A stretch of DNA of 64,000 bases from Melioribacteraceae bacterium (GCA_030584085.1 CP129490.1:3381511-3445510), one strand, 5' to 3'; counted from the stretch's first letter, positions 25,582 to 34,485 are shown. Notes: generated from the sequence alone by a model not told the origin. Translations and numbers: made by a program.

Positions 25582-26712
25582 TCAATTTTCTTTCATAAAT
25601 AATTGAGACAAAATTTCCTCATTTTGAACAACTTGCTCAAATGGACTTTCGATAAATTCAACATTCGGATGAAGTGAACGAAATCTTAATTTCATTTTCT
25701 TTGTTGATCGTGAATTCACAACATATATCTTAACGTCATCTTCCAAGTTTTTTTGGAATAATGCTTTAATATGAACATCCGCATCGGAAAGTGAATAACC
25801 GAAGAACACTATTTTTTTTGTCGAACGAATTTCTCTTGCCGCTTCACTTAGCAATTGTGAAATAACCGGGTGATTAAGTGTTTTTATATTTGACGGAGGC
25901 ATTATAAGAGTTTGGAAATCAGTGCCGTCAAGTGGACAATTATACTCGTACTCCCTTCTTTCCGGATATGTATAACCAAGAAATTTTCCTTGCTGCAAAT
26001 CAATTTTCTTATCCCATGGCGTTAGTAATGTTTGATTACAGCAATTACAGTATTTCCAATTAAGACTTCCGTGAATTTTAAGAATTTTGGTCGGAACTGG
26101 ATTCAAGTCTTTGTCAATCGATATTGGTTCGCGAGGATTAACCCATTGAGTAAATTTAGTTTTACTACTACTGTATTCATTATAATTCATAAGATGAATT
26201 GAGTAATCGATATAACCAAATTTTTCAAACAAGAATCTGTAACCCTGTTCAAGCAGTGTATCATAATTCAAAGTAATGATTGAAATATTGGAGTTATATT
26301 TTTCCACTGCTTCCCAAAATAAATGATAATATGTGCTTGATTTATCTGACTTAAAATCTACGACATAATGAATTAATTTAATTAATGCCTCTTTGACTGC
26401 TATTAAGGTAGAATAAGGATACTCTGAACTTAAGCTTTCATTTTGCTGAATGAAGTAATCCAAAAATCCAAAGACAGCTTCAAGTCTCGGATATTGATCT
26501 TTTTCCTTACCGTATTTGTAGTTATGATTGATAAAATCTGCGACAAGTTTTCCGAGGTAAGAATTTTTTACTTCGGCAATTTCTCCCGAAAGAATTAATG
26601 GTAAGATATCTCTTTGAAGCGGAACACCATCCGGATGAGAAGCCCCGGCTCCCAATACAAAAACAACATCGCGTGTGTTCGAATAGCGTAAATAAATTTC
26701 TTTCTTGCCCAT
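25582..26712 (-). CDS. SIR2-like (SIR2_2) NAD-binding-fold protein
   Basis: 376 residues from the ATG at 26712 (a TTG three codons earlier is possible). The nucleotide-binding start VVFVLGAGASHPDGVP (about 13-28), NYDTLLEQGY in the middle, IHGSLNWKYCNCCNQ (His and a CxxC, with another Cys later: a possible zinc site) and the C-terminal FFGYSLSDADVHIKALF are the hallmarks of SIR2_2 proteins. Some family members deplete NAD in anti-phage systems; others have unknown roles. It stands alone between an MBL hydrolase and a YkgJ-like protein, with no helicase, Argonaute or HerA partner, so a defence role is only a possibility. Confidence 0.75.
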   Translation of the reverse strand: MGKKEIYLRYSNTRDVVFVLGAGASHPDGVPLQRDILPLILSGEIAEVKNSYLGKLVADFINHNYKYGKEKDQYPRLEAVFGFLDYFIQQNESLSSEYPYSTLIAVKEALIKLIHYVVDFKSDKSSTYYHLFWEAVEKYNSNISIITLNYDTLLEQGYRFLFEKFGYIDYSIHLMNYNEYSSSKTKFTQWVNPREPISIDKDLNPVPTKILKIHGSLNWKYCNCCNQTLLTPWDKKIDLQQGKFLGYTYPERREYEYNCPLDGTDFQTLIMPPSNIKTLNHPVISQLLSEAAREIRSTKKIVFFGYSLSDADVHIKALFQKNLEDDVKIYVVNSRSTKKMKLRFRSLHPNVEFIESPFEQVVQNEEILSQLFMKEN

Positions 26713-26775
26713 AGCAACCAATAAATAACTGAAACGAATAATTTAATATAAATTGTGATAACTGCAAGAAATCTT

Positions 26776-27138
26776 TTACGCCGCTCTGTTACCTTTGTCA
26801 TCAAATGGTTTTAAAGGTTGGAGTCCATGAGCCAATCTAGCTTGATCACATCTTTCGTTTGGAATTCCATCTTGATAAGAAAAAGGGAATTCTCTGCAGA
26901 CGGTCGACCTTACTTCATATATTGAACAACTTACGCAGTTTCCTATTTCACCTTGCAGCGCGATGCAACGAGGATTATTCGAGTTGGTTCCTTTCATAAC
27001 ACGCCTGTGTGAATTCAGATTTTCTGTAAGTTCTACGGGAACTTGTCCATATCCATCTGAGCATTCACTCCAATGGAACGAAGCTCTAAAATAAGCACAA
27101 CATGCACCGCAGGTTATACATGGATTATAATCGAACAT
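26776..27138 (-). CDS. YkgJ-family cysteine cluster protein
   Basis: 120 residues from the ATG at 27138; the frame is open to a TTG at 27174 but family members start close to the first Cys pair. NPCITCGACCAYF (about 5-17), CIALQGEIGNCVSC (about 56-70) and YEVRSTVCREFPFS (about 72-86) give the eight-cysteine pattern of the YkgJ/CxxCxxCC family, presumed to bind zinc or an iron-sulfur cluster. Biochemical role unknown. Same strand as the SIR2-like gene, 63 bp upstream of it. Confidence 0.82.
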   Translation of the reverse strand: MFDYNPCITCGACCAYFRASFHWSECSDGYGQVPVELTENLNSHRRVMKGTNSNNPRCIALQGEIGNCVSCSIYEVRSTVCREFPFSYQDGIPNERCDQARLAHGLQPLKPFDDKGNRAA

Positions 27139-27276
27139 AAACTTTTCTTTCCTTAACCGTAAATGAATTGTCAAGTATTTTAGAATTTAGCGCGCTATTT
27201 ATACGATTTTTTTTTCATATGTGGAAATAAAATCGGATGAGATTAAGCAGAATATATAAGTCATAAGTGGGAAAAT

Positions 27277-27305
27277 TTGACATTTTGTCCAAGATGTTTT
27301 ATTAT
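27277..27305 (+). promoter_or_regulatory. near-consensus sigma-70-type promoter
   Basis: TTGACA (27277-27282), a 17-bp spacer and TATTAT (27300-27305): exact -35 and 5 of 6 at -10, with ideal spacing. The transcript would start about 27312 and reach the Shine-Dalgarno sequence of the lipoprotein gene within 20 nt. Confidence 0.65.
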
Positions 27306-27342
27306 CTCAAAACGATCACGTTAATCAACAAGGAGGAGTACA

Positions 27343-28089
27343 ATGAGAATAAGTAGTAAATTATTAAAGCGATTGGTCATCGTGTTAATTTTTGCTTTAT
27401 TTTGGGGATGTTCTAGTGATGACGATTCCGGACCAACAGAACCCGAAGACGACAATGATAATCCGCCAACAATAGAATTTGACCCAATTCAAATACCACA
27501 AACAATGCAAAACGCCGCAAATTCAGGAGATCCCGGAGCTGCGCAAGCTGTTGCATATATCCAAATGGCAAATATGCTTCCTTATTACACACAACTATTA
27601 ACACCGCCTGATAATGCAAGTAAAAGTTCTACTACATCGGCATTAAATAACGAATGGACATGGACTCACGAGGGAGCAACATTTACATTGACTTCGGAAG
27701 AAACCGAAACAACTTATGAAATGACCCTCACCGTTGATGGTACGATTGAAGGTCATACTTACAATAATCAAGTATTTCTAACGGCTTCCGCTTCAAAATT
27801 GAATGACAGCGGTGAACTAACTTTCTATGATCCTGATTCGGGTTCACCATTGTTAAATTTTGAGTGGGATATTGCACAAGACGGAACTACTCATATGCTG
27901 CTCACAACTCATCAAGCTTCACCGTCTATTACCGTAGAACTCTATTACTATGCTGATGGTTCCGGATCACTTGATGTAAATGCACCGGGTGAAGGAAGAT
28001 GGAGTATTTCCTGGAATGCTGATGGTTCAGGGAGTTGGACACAATACGATGATGGCGGAGGTGTAATTGACCAAGGTAGTTGGGGTTAA
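27343..28089 (+). CDS. acidic lipoprotein of unknown function
   Basis: 248 residues. Lipoprotein signal MRISSKLLKRLVIVLIFALFWGC, then a long acidic low-complexity linker (SDDDSGPTEPEDDNDNPP). Residues 60-248 are probably a beta-sandwich or small barrel; near the C-terminus the block ADGSGS occurs twice (about 207 and 229), each followed by a Trp-containing strand. No family recognised. The gene has an unusually complete expression signal for this genome: TTGACA-N17-TATTAT, then AAGGAGGAG 8 nt before the ATG, and a strong terminator right after the stop. It is therefore a single-gene, probably highly expressed surface or periplasmic lipoprotein. Confidence 0.72.
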   Translation: MRISSKLLKRLVIVLIFALFWGCSSDDDSGPTEPEDDNDNPPTIEFDPIQIPQTMQNAANSGDPGAAQAVAYIQMANMLPYYTQLLTPPDNASKSSTTSALNNEWTWTHEGATFTLTSEETETTYEMTLTVDGTIEGHTYNNQVFLTASASKLNDSGELTFYDPDSGSPLLNFEWDIAQDGTTHMLLTTHQASPSITVELYYYADGSGSLDVNAPGEGRWSISWNADGSGSWTQYDDGGGVIDQGSWG

Positions 28090-28114
28090 TTGTAACATTT
28101 TCATATTTAAAACA

Positions 28115-28147
28115 AAAAACCCCGGAAACAATTTCCGGGGTTTTTTT
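28115..28147. terminator. strong rho-independent terminator
   Basis: CCCCGGAAA (28120-28128) and TTTCCGGGG (28132-28140) are exact complements with a 3-nt loop, with A-run on the left and T7 on the right, so it can act on both strands: for the lipoprotein (plus) and for the coiled-coil protein gene (minus). Confidence 0.9.
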
Positions 28148-28158
28148 ATACTGTTATT

Positions 28159-28449
28159 TTAGTTTTTCATTATCTTTTTTGATTCTTCAAATGCTTCCTT
28201 TATGTTTTCATAACTTTTTTTTATTTCGTTATTCAATAAATCCCAGGCGTCTTTACCGCTGGATTGTAATTCCTCTAATTTATTCCGAAACTCATCTTTC
28301 TTTTGTTTTAGTTCATCCAGCTTTTGTTTTAGATCTGATTTTAACTCGGTATTCGCTTCAACAGTTCTATTTTCAAGCACGACAAGATCATCATCCCATT
28401 TTTTCATTTGGGCAGCCACTTCATCAATAAATTCTTTTCTATCAGTCAT
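28159..28449 (-). CDS. small coiled-coil protein
   Basis: 96 residues from the ATG at 28449 (MTDRKEFIDEVAAQMKKWDDDL). The frame remains open about 70 codons upstream but that sequence is not protein-like. Almost entirely helical with heptads and alternating Lys/Glu (LKSDLKQKLDELKQKKDEFRNKLEEL); no signal peptide or membrane segment. Similar short coiled-coil proteins are common next to stress or envelope genes, with unknown roles. Last gene of a possible minus-strand group starting at 30877. Confidence 0.65.
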   Translation of the reverse strand: MTDRKEFIDEVAAQMKKWDDDLVVLENRTVEANTELKSDLKQKLDELKQKKDEFRNKLEELQSSGKDAWDLLNNEIKKSYENIKEAFEESKKIMKN

Positions 28450-28549
28450 AACAAACCTCGTTTTATTAAACATGATATAATAACTATACAAGTCCGATAC
28501 GGTTTTGTTCCTTTGATGTTTAATAAAGAATCGATGTAATAAGAAGTTT

Positions 28550-28909
28550 TTAATCTCTATGAACTGTGTCCGGTGAAAAGGCGGGTAAGCAAACTGCAAT
28601 ATATTCTGTTTCTTTGTTCGGCGTGCTGTATTGAATCCATTCACTTTTTTTCGTAAGGATAGCTTCACCGGCTTTAACTATTATTACTTTTTCGTCTTCT
28701 GTTTTTACATGCAGTTCACCGGTTAATACAAGTGTGTATTCATCAAACTCCGGGCGTTGACCAGGCTCAATCCAACCGGCTGGACTTTTCATTCTTGCAA
28801 TACTTACATCACTTGTGTTAGAATTAACTCTTCCAAAATATTCTTTTATAATTTTTGGTTTGTTGCCGGCGGCTTCTATTATAGTCGGCTCATTAATTTT
28901 TATTGGCAT
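28550..28909 (-). CDS. small cupin-domain protein
   Basis: 119 residues, a single cupin barrel. EPGQRPEFDEYTLVLTGELHVKTEDEKVIIVKAGEAILTKKSEW covers the two cupin motifs; the first-motif His residues are replaced (RPEFDEYT), so metal binding may be reduced to Glu/Asp or lost. Such EutQ-like or ectoine-synthase-like small cupins bind sugars or amines or act as isomerases; the actual ligand is unknown. It overlaps the end of the lipoprotein gene upstream by 17 bp, indicating co-transcription. Confidence 0.75.
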   Translation of the reverse strand: MPIKINEPTIIEAAGNKPKIIKEYFGRVNSNTSDVSIARMKSPAGWIEPGQRPEFDEYTLVLTGELHVKTEDEKVIIVKAGEAILTKKSEWIQYSTPNKETEYIAVCLPAFSPDTVHRD

Positions 28910-29405
28910 TTTCTACTTTTTCCATGACAATGTTTGAAACAATATCACCGCTTATGCGAGCACCGATTACTTTATTTAAAAGTGTATCAACTACGAAGGT
29001 GTACATGCTACTATTAATTTCAAATATTATTTTGGCATCGGATCTTATTGCAACAGTCCGTGAGATCATATCAGCATCAATATTTTTTTGAGGATTCGCT
29101 CCCCAAGCATATATAAATGAAACTTCGTTCGAGCTAATCTTTGTAATTATTAATCTACTTGGTTGAACTTCATTCCACTTACCAACCCAAACACCCGAAA
29201 ATAATTTTAGATTATTCGGCAAATTCTCTTTTGGTTTTTCAATTTTATAATCGATTGACACAATAGTTTTTTCAAGAATTTGATTTCGTTTTTGTTCGGC
29301 TTCTTTAGCAGGATCAATTTCTTCGTTGCAACCGGTTAACAATCCAAACAAGAATAGAAAACAATAAAAGTAATATTTACTTCTAAACAAACTTATCTCC
29401 GCCAC
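28893..29405 (-). CDS. lipoprotein of unknown function
   Basis: 170 residues. A lipoprotein signal (FYCFLFLFGLLTGC, Cys around residue 26) is followed by a charged stretch and a beta-rich domain (LKLFSGVWVGKWNEVQPSRLIITKISSNEVSFIYAWG), which resembles small lipocalin-like or periplasmic binding folds but is not assigned. The start appears to be GTG at 29405, 13 bp inside the end of the CPBP protease gene; no ATG precedes the lipobox, and a TTG five codons later is an alternative. Overlaps its neighbours on both sides, so it is part of an operon with the CPBP and cupin genes. Confidence 0.7.
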   Translation of the reverse strand: MAEISLFRSKYYFYCFLFLFGLLTGCNEEIDPAKEAEQKRNQILEKTIVSIDYKIEKPKENLPNNLKLFSGVWVGKWNEVQPSRLIITKISSNEVSFIYAWGANPQKNIDADMISRTVAIRSDAKIIFEINSSMYTFVVDTLLNKVIGARISGDIVSNIVMEKVENANKN

Positions 29406-30298
29406 TTTGGTTTCATGAATTGATTATTGCTATATGCAATTTTAACAAAATATATGCCTAGTGTAAAAAGAATAATTACGGAAATAATCGATAACTCCGC
29501 CCCCCAATCTCCTCCGGTAATCCAAACCGGACCTTCGATAACGGGTGTTATTAAACTTGGTTGTGTATGACCTGAATTTTGAATTCCGTAAATACCGGCT
29601 TGAAAAAAATTCCAACTCCAATGGAATCCCATAACAAACCAAATTCTTCTTGTAATCATGTAAGCCGTTCCGAAAAAAATACTGAAAGAAAGAATTAAAG
29701 CCATAGTCGTATAAATGGTTGCATTAGGATTTCCCGCGTGGGCAAAACCAAAAAGAATTCCTTGAACTGCAATTGCCGTCCAACTTCCGAACAGTTCTTC
29801 ACTTAACTTAAATATGATTACTCTAAAAAGAAGCTCTTCAATAAAACCGACTTTCAACTGATCAAAAAACATGAAGAGCACATTGCCGAATGAATTGAAT
29901 TCTTCTACTGAATAGTAGCCCGGAATAGATATCAACAACACGAAAAATGTCATAATCAAAAAAGCAATTAATGCACCGAATCCGATCTCGGGCAAGAATT
30001 TAAAAAATGAAATTTCATGTGCTTTCCGGTTTTCTGTAGCGGAAGTATAAATTCTATATGTAATCATCATTGCGGCAATAAGAAGAACATCGAAAAAATA
30101 TCCCGAATAAACTGCCGTGGTGAAATCTACTGATTTAATTACAACACCGCGGACGGTTTCAATAATTAAGAAACTTGGCGCTAATAGAATAAGAATGATC
30201 ACCATACGTGTAATCGGAAACTGAAAAAATTTTTCTATACGTGATTGCGGATCAACATTTGATAAGAGATCGGAATATTTATTGAAGTAATAATTCAT
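29393..30298 (-). CDS. CPBP-family intramembrane glutamic protease (CAAX protease-like)
   Basis: 301 residues with about seven or eight membrane segments. The family motifs are present: EELLFR (about 152-157, catalytic Glu pair and Arg), FGFAH (about 182-186) and a later HWSWN (His/Asn). Bacterial CPBP proteases (ABI/Rce1 family) cleave or process membrane-associated peptides; some give bacteriocin self-immunity. Target unknown. It lies in a row of minus-strand genes (histidine phosphatase upstream by 9 bp, lipoprotein overlapping downstream). Confidence 0.85.
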   Translation of the reverse strand: MNYYFNKYSDLLSNVDPQSRIEKFFQFPITRMVIILILLAPSFLIIETVRGVVIKSVDFTTAVYSGYFFDVLLIAAMMITYRIYTSATENRKAHEISFFKFLPEIGFGALIAFLIMTFFVLLISIPGYYSVEEFNSFGNVLFMFFDQLKVGFIEELLFRVIIFKLSEELFGSWTAIAVQGILFGFAHAGNPNATIYTTMALILSFSIFFGTAYMITRRIWFVMGFHWSWNFFQAGIYGIQNSGHTQPSLITPVIEGPVWITGGDWGAELSIISVIILFTLGIYFVKIAYSNNQFMKPKWRR

Positions 30299-30307
30299 AA
30301 ATGATAG

Positions 30308-30877
30308 TTAGCGAGTATCAATTATAATCCATTTGCCGTTTTCATATTTGCCGCGACCGGCTCTCGGTAAAAATAATTCAAAGACACTTTCATTATACTT
30401 AATTGTTTCGGCAATCATGCATGCAAAGAAAGTAGCATGCGCAACCAGCAATGTGTTTGTCTGATCAAAATAATATTCAGCAACATGATCAATTCTTGCT
30501 TTCACATCATAATAGCTTTCACCGTTAGGAAATCTTTTTGATTTATCTCCCTTAAACCAGTTTGCTAAAATAGATTCAAACAGACTTATATTTTCCTTAT
30601 CATCTTGCGGAAGTCCTTCAAGATCACCCATTATAACTTCATGCAATTTATTATCGATAGATATTGATAATCCAATATGATTTGAAATTATCTCTGCGGT
30701 TTGAATTGCTCTTGTTGATGGACTTGAAATTATTTTATCAATTTCTAATTGCGAATAGTAATCAAGATAAGATTCAATCTGTTTTCTACCATCTGCGGTT
30801 AATTGAGGATCTACTTTCAAACATGAATAAATTCTCTGTGCATTAGCTTCGCTTTCACCATGGCGTTGGATGTACAT
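30308..30877 (-). CDS. histidine phosphatase family protein
   Basis: 189 residues. The phosphohistidine motif RHGESEANA begins at residue 4 (His5 is the nucleophile), with SSPSTRAIQTAEII at about 54-67 and a second catalytic His in LLVAHATFFACMI around residue 145. This is the phosphoglycerate-mutase-like/SixA-type branch 1 fold; likely a small-molecule or sugar-phosphate phosphatase. No substrate-defining feature. It begins the minus-strand run that ends at 28159; the divergent DUF6064 gene starts about 215 bp away. Confidence 0.85.
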   Translation of the reverse strand: MYIQRHGESEANAQRIYSCLKVDPQLTADGRKQIESYLDYYSQLEIDKIISSPSTRAIQTAEIISNHIGLSISIDNKLHEVIMGDLEGLPQDDKENISLFESILANWFKGDKSKRFPNGESYYDVKARIDHVAEYYFDQTNTLLVAHATFFACMIAETIKYNESVFELFLPRAGRGKYENGKWIIIDTR

Positions 30878-31093
30878 CTATTCTCTCAATCTATTACAAA
30901 AAATAATTTTCGAATGTACTATATAAAAATGGGTTCCGCAAATTTTGATATTTGCCTTGGTTAAATGATTCTCCTCGATTGAGATTTCATCCGTAAATTG
31001 CTAACTTATTTTTTACAACAAAGGCATATATATAAGCAGATAGATTGTTTTACCGTAATAAAAATCAGAATCCTTAATTACTTAGGAGGGAAA

Positions 31094-31741
31094 ATGCCTT
31101 TCACGATTGAACAATTTCTCGATACGATGGAACTGTACAACAAGTCCATTTGGCCTCTACAAATTGCATTTAATACACTCGCGCTTATAATGATTTTTTT
31201 TCTATTTAAGAATTCAACAACCGGTAATAAGTTTATTAGCGCAAGTTTGGGATTCTTCTGGCTTTGGATGGGAATTGTCTATCACTTAGTATTTTTTACT
31301 CAGATTAATAACGCTGCTTATGGCTTTGGAATAATTTTCATTATTCAGGGTTTACTGTTCTTGTACTTTGGTCTTATTAAAGTAGATCTTCAATTTTCTT
31401 TAAGGAAAGATTGGCTCGGTATACTAAGTGGAATTTTTATTTTATACGCACTTTTAATTTATCCCATTCTGGGTCATTATTTCGGACACACATTTCCGCG
31501 CAATCCAACTTTCGGTCTGCCTTGTCCTACTACAATTTTCACATTCGGATTATTGCTCTTTACAATTAAAAGAGTTCCGTGGTATTTAATTATCATTCCG
31601 TTTATTTGGTCGTTAATTGGAACGAGTGCCGCGATTAATTTAACTATTTACGAAGATTTTGGTTTGGGGATAATTGGCGTTATTGGATTCGTTGTGCTAT
31701 TGTTAACAAATAAAACACGGGAAGCGATCGAGATTAAATAA
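31094..31741 (+). CDS. DUF6064-like multispan membrane protein
   Basis: 215 residues from the ATG at 31094, chosen because AGGAGG (31085-31090) precedes it; the frame is open further upstream without a ribosome site. About seven membrane segments and the opening MPFTIEQFLDTMELYNKSIWPLQI, which I recognise from DUF6064 family proteins. The signature NPTFGLPCPTTIFTFG lies around residues 137-152. Function unknown. It is a single gene, followed by a non-coding stretch with a degenerate repeat. Confidence 0.72.
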   Translation: MPFTIEQFLDTMELYNKSIWPLQIAFNTLALIMIFFLFKNSTTGNKFISASLGFFWLWMGIVYHLVFFTQINNAAYGFGIIFIIQGLLFLYFGLIKVDLQFSLRKDWLGILSGIFILYALLIYPILGHYFGHTFPRNPTFGLPCPTTIFTFGLLLFTIKRVPWYLIIIPFIWSLIGTSAAINLTIYEDFGLGIIGVIGFVVLLLTNKTREAIEIK

Positions 31742-31916
31742 CTCATTCACAAAGGGGGATGAAGAATAAAGAGTATAAAAAATGGAACGCGGACGACGAA
31801 GAAAACACCGATAAACACTGATTTTTATCTGCGGGTATTCATAGTTTCGGCGCAATCTGTGTTCTATTAATGCTTAAGTTGACAGAACTGGCCGAAAGGG
31901 AACGATATAATAATCC
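31742..31916. repeat. degenerate copy of a dispersed intergenic repeat
   Basis: The segment about 31784-31875 contains pieces such as GAACGCGGACGACG, ACACCGATAAACACTGATTTTTATCTGCG and CGCAATCTGTGTTC, which resemble the imperfect inverted repeats ('...gatnngcgnggattn...') scattered between genes in many Bacteroidota and Ignavibacteria genomes. Its two ends are loosely inverted (GAACGCGG... versus ...TCTGTGTTC). No open frame. Recognition is from memory and the copy is decayed. Confidence 0.4.
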
Positions 31917-34133
31917 TTACTCCCCAACTCCCTCCATAATTGTGTCGGGTACTTCAAGGTTTGTCATCTCATCGGTGACTTCAAATTCGAAATCGGGATA
32001 TTCATAAATCGGCATGCGTGGTTCTGTTTCCCCGATTGAATAACCGAACAATCCGGAATATTCCGTGACATCTTCACCGATTTCTTCAAGCTGTTTCAAA
32101 TATTCGCTTATCGATTTACATTCTATTACAACAATCTCTTCCATCTTTTCAAGAATCGGACTGTGTGTTCTTGTTGCATCATGATCGAATGAAAGTATTC
32201 TTCTTCCGTAACGTGTTATTCCGATTGTGCGATAAGTTAAACTCTTGCCAACACCGGGTAAGTTCAACACATTTCTATCGGTTGCAAGAAACGGAATATT
32301 TGCATCACGTTTTACTGCTTTAATATTTTCAACCATTTGCTCCGGATTCTCGGGAAGAGTTTTTATCTCATCAAGATTATCCTGTGGTATTTCACCGATA
32401 ACTTTTTCCTCGCAGCTTTCCTGTACCGCGCGAGAGTTAGGTGCGAAGTTGTAATAATTTTCCATGTAACCTTTTACCGAAAAAGTATAATACGGAAGAA
32501 CGCCCACTTCATTAAGAACTTGTCGAAGTTTTAAATTATGTCCGCGCCGTGAAGCAGCCGCAGTATATACATGTTGATTAGTTACAATCCATCCCGATTC
32601 TATAAACTTTCGAATTGCTTCTTTTGCTTCGGGAGTTACTTCCATCGGTGCTTCAAAATGTGTTTGAATAACAAATTGCTTAACCCCAATTTCACTCGCA
32701 TTATCTTTGAATTCTTTTAGAATTGCGGCAAGATTATCGGTAACACGCATCGGTAAATAAACAGGCAGACGCGTTCCTAATCTTACTCTAACTAGTTCGG
32801 CAAATTTTTCATTATCGGGACGAGCTTCGTTTGCTTCTTTTTTATTTTTCGCCATTTCATAAACCGCATTTAAAATTTGCTTAAGCGATTTATCACTGCT
32901 CATTAATGCATCACCGCCTGTGATTAAAATATCTCTAAGCTGTGAATCTTCTTCAAAATATTTCATCAGTCGTTGAAGTTTTTCGGGCCAAGTTTCTTCG
33001 GGTTTTAGTTTGTTGAGATTAAAATTTAGATAACCATTTTGGAAGTCATACATTCTTTGACATGATGCACAAAGTCCACCGCAAGCCCTTCCCATTGTAT
33101 CGGGAATTAATATAGCAACTTCGGGATAACGGCGATGAACATTATGATGTGAAGGTAAAATCCATCCGGCAACATTCGGTTTGCCCGGTTCAACTTTATC
33201 TTCTTTTTCCCATGCATTTATATAGCCGAATTCATCAACGAGCTGTTTGCTGTAAACAACATAATGTCGAATTGCTAGATCAGCACCGATTGCAAAGTAA
33301 GGTACTCGAACATGAAGAAGTGACAAGTAATATGGATTAACAAAGAAAGGAATTCCTTGTTTCTCCGCATCGTATAAAATTTTCATTGTGTCGGGATCGA
33401 GAGAGAAGCCAAGCATCTCGTTTAACAAGTCGGCACTTCTTACCGCAAATCTTAAATGAAACGTACTTTCTTTCCACCATTCCAAAACTATGTTGAATTT
33501 CTCTGCGCGTGTTTGATTGTTCTCGAATTTATATTTTGAATCGTTGATTTCACCTTCGTCAATTTTATCGATGATAATATTTATTATTCTATCGCGGTTT
33601 TCTTTACGAAGTTCAACAATACGCGGATCGAGACCGGAAGGATATCTGTCCATCCATTCAAACAATTCTTCTTTTGAAATTTGTCTTCGTTCATCTTTAC
33701 CGGTTAATTGCCTGAATAGATGAAGCATATCCTCAAAGAAATCGGGTTTGGCGCCCCCGGTACCTTTATTAACTCCAAGCCAAATTAATTTAATCGGATT
33801 ACTTACCGCAAGCTGTCCGCGCAAGTTTAAATCGATAAATTTTCTTCCGGCATTATCGATGTAATCCAAAATTCTGATTGCGGCGATACTGCTCCATTTC
33901 AAGTCCTTAAATGAATAACCGCTTGACGGACCTTTTTCATAATACTCAAGTGCTTTGGGATGATCTCTTAAATAAGTTATTACCCATTCCTTAATTCCGA
34001 TTAATGCTTCGGTCTCGTTCTTTGCAGCGAACATTATTTCTTCAAGTTTGGGATTTTCTTTTAGAAGTTTTTTTAACAACCTGTGTGACTTAACAGAAAT
34101 AGCAATTTTGTCGAGGTCTTCGTGGTAAGGCAT
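31917..34133 (-). CDS. large KamA-family radical SAM protein (lysine 2,3-aminomutase-like)
   Basis: 738 residues, about 320 longer than bacterial lysine 2,3-aminomutase. The radical-SAM cluster motif is CGGLCASC (Cys351, Cys355, Cys358), followed by a KamA-like barrel (DILITGGDALMSS, RLGTRLPVYLPMRV). A PLP-type lysine is likely in NLPGVGKS (about residue 640), matching the PGGGGK region of aminomutases. Residues 1-320 are a helical extension with no other name known to me. KamA moves the alpha-amino group of lysine to the beta position; long versions occur in Bacteroidota/Ignavibacteria and their substrates are not established. Transcribed alone. Confidence 0.8.
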   Translation of the reverse strand: MPYHEDLDKIAISVKSHRLLKKLLKENPKLEEIMFAAKNETEALIGIKEWVITYLRDHPKALEYYEKGPSSGYSFKDLKWSSIAAIRILDYIDNAGRKFIDLNLRGQLAVSNPIKLIWLGVNKGTGGAKPDFFEDMLHLFRQLTGKDERRQISKEELFEWMDRYPSGLDPRIVELRKENRDRIINIIIDKIDEGEINDSKYKFENNQTRAEKFNIVLEWWKESTFHLRFAVRSADLLNEMLGFSLDPDTMKILYDAEKQGIPFFVNPYYLSLLHVRVPYFAIGADLAIRHYVVYSKQLVDEFGYINAWEKEDKVEPGKPNVAGWILPSHHNVHRRYPEVAILIPDTMGRACGGLCASCQRMYDFQNGYLNFNLNKLKPEETWPEKLQRLMKYFEEDSQLRDILITGGDALMSSDKSLKQILNAVYEMAKNKKEANEARPDNEKFAELVRVRLGTRLPVYLPMRVTDNLAAILKEFKDNASEIGVKQFVIQTHFEAPMEVTPEAKEAIRKFIESGWIVTNQHVYTAAASRRGHNLKLRQVLNEVGVLPYYTFSVKGYMENYYNFAPNSRAVQESCEEKVIGEIPQDNLDEIKTLPENPEQMVENIKAVKRDANIPFLATDRNVLNLPGVGKSLTYRTIGITRYGRRILSFDHDATRTHSPILEKMEEIVVIECKSISEYLKQLEEIGEDVTEYSGLFGYSIGETEPRMPIYEYPDFEFEVTDEMTNLEVPDTIMEGVGE

Positions 34134-34269
34134 GATTTCCTCTTGTATTTATTTTACAAATGATTTTTGGTGAGCGTTTTTTCAATATACGAAAATTTGA
34201 GTGGAGATGATAAAAAGTGTGTTTTATAAATAACCTAATCTTTGCCGAGTAATAATTTCTTGTAAATAA

Positions 34270-34485
34270 TTAAATTGCACTTTCAAATAATTTTATAATA
34301 CCGACAATAATAAAAAATACTCCGCCGATAATTAAACGTGTTGTAGTTATAAATCTTGGGAAAGCTGAGCCGTCTCGTTCGGCTATTTTTTCGTAACTCT
34401 CTGTAATAAGTTTATTAAATAGTATTAAAACTACGCCAAGTATAATTGGTATGTATGAGGTAAGTATTAAACTCGATTGGTTCAT
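34270..34485 (-). CDS. small two-helix membrane protein
   Basis: 71 residues with two membrane segments (about 8-24 and 48-66) joined by a charged loop (KLITESYEKIAERDGSAFPRF). Clean ATG at 34485. No family recognised. The hydrophobic pattern and compact size support a real gene; function unknown. Confidence 0.5.
   Translation of the reverse strand: MNQSSLILTSYIPIILGVVLILFNKLITESYEKIAERDGSAFPRFITTTRLIIGGVFFIIVGIIKLFESAI

Noticed and set aside
25582-27138. SIR2-like plus YkgJ-like genes as an anti-phage system
   Set aside because: No helicase, nuclease, Argonaute, transposase or other defence partner; neighbours are ordinary enzymes. Kept only as a low-key finding.
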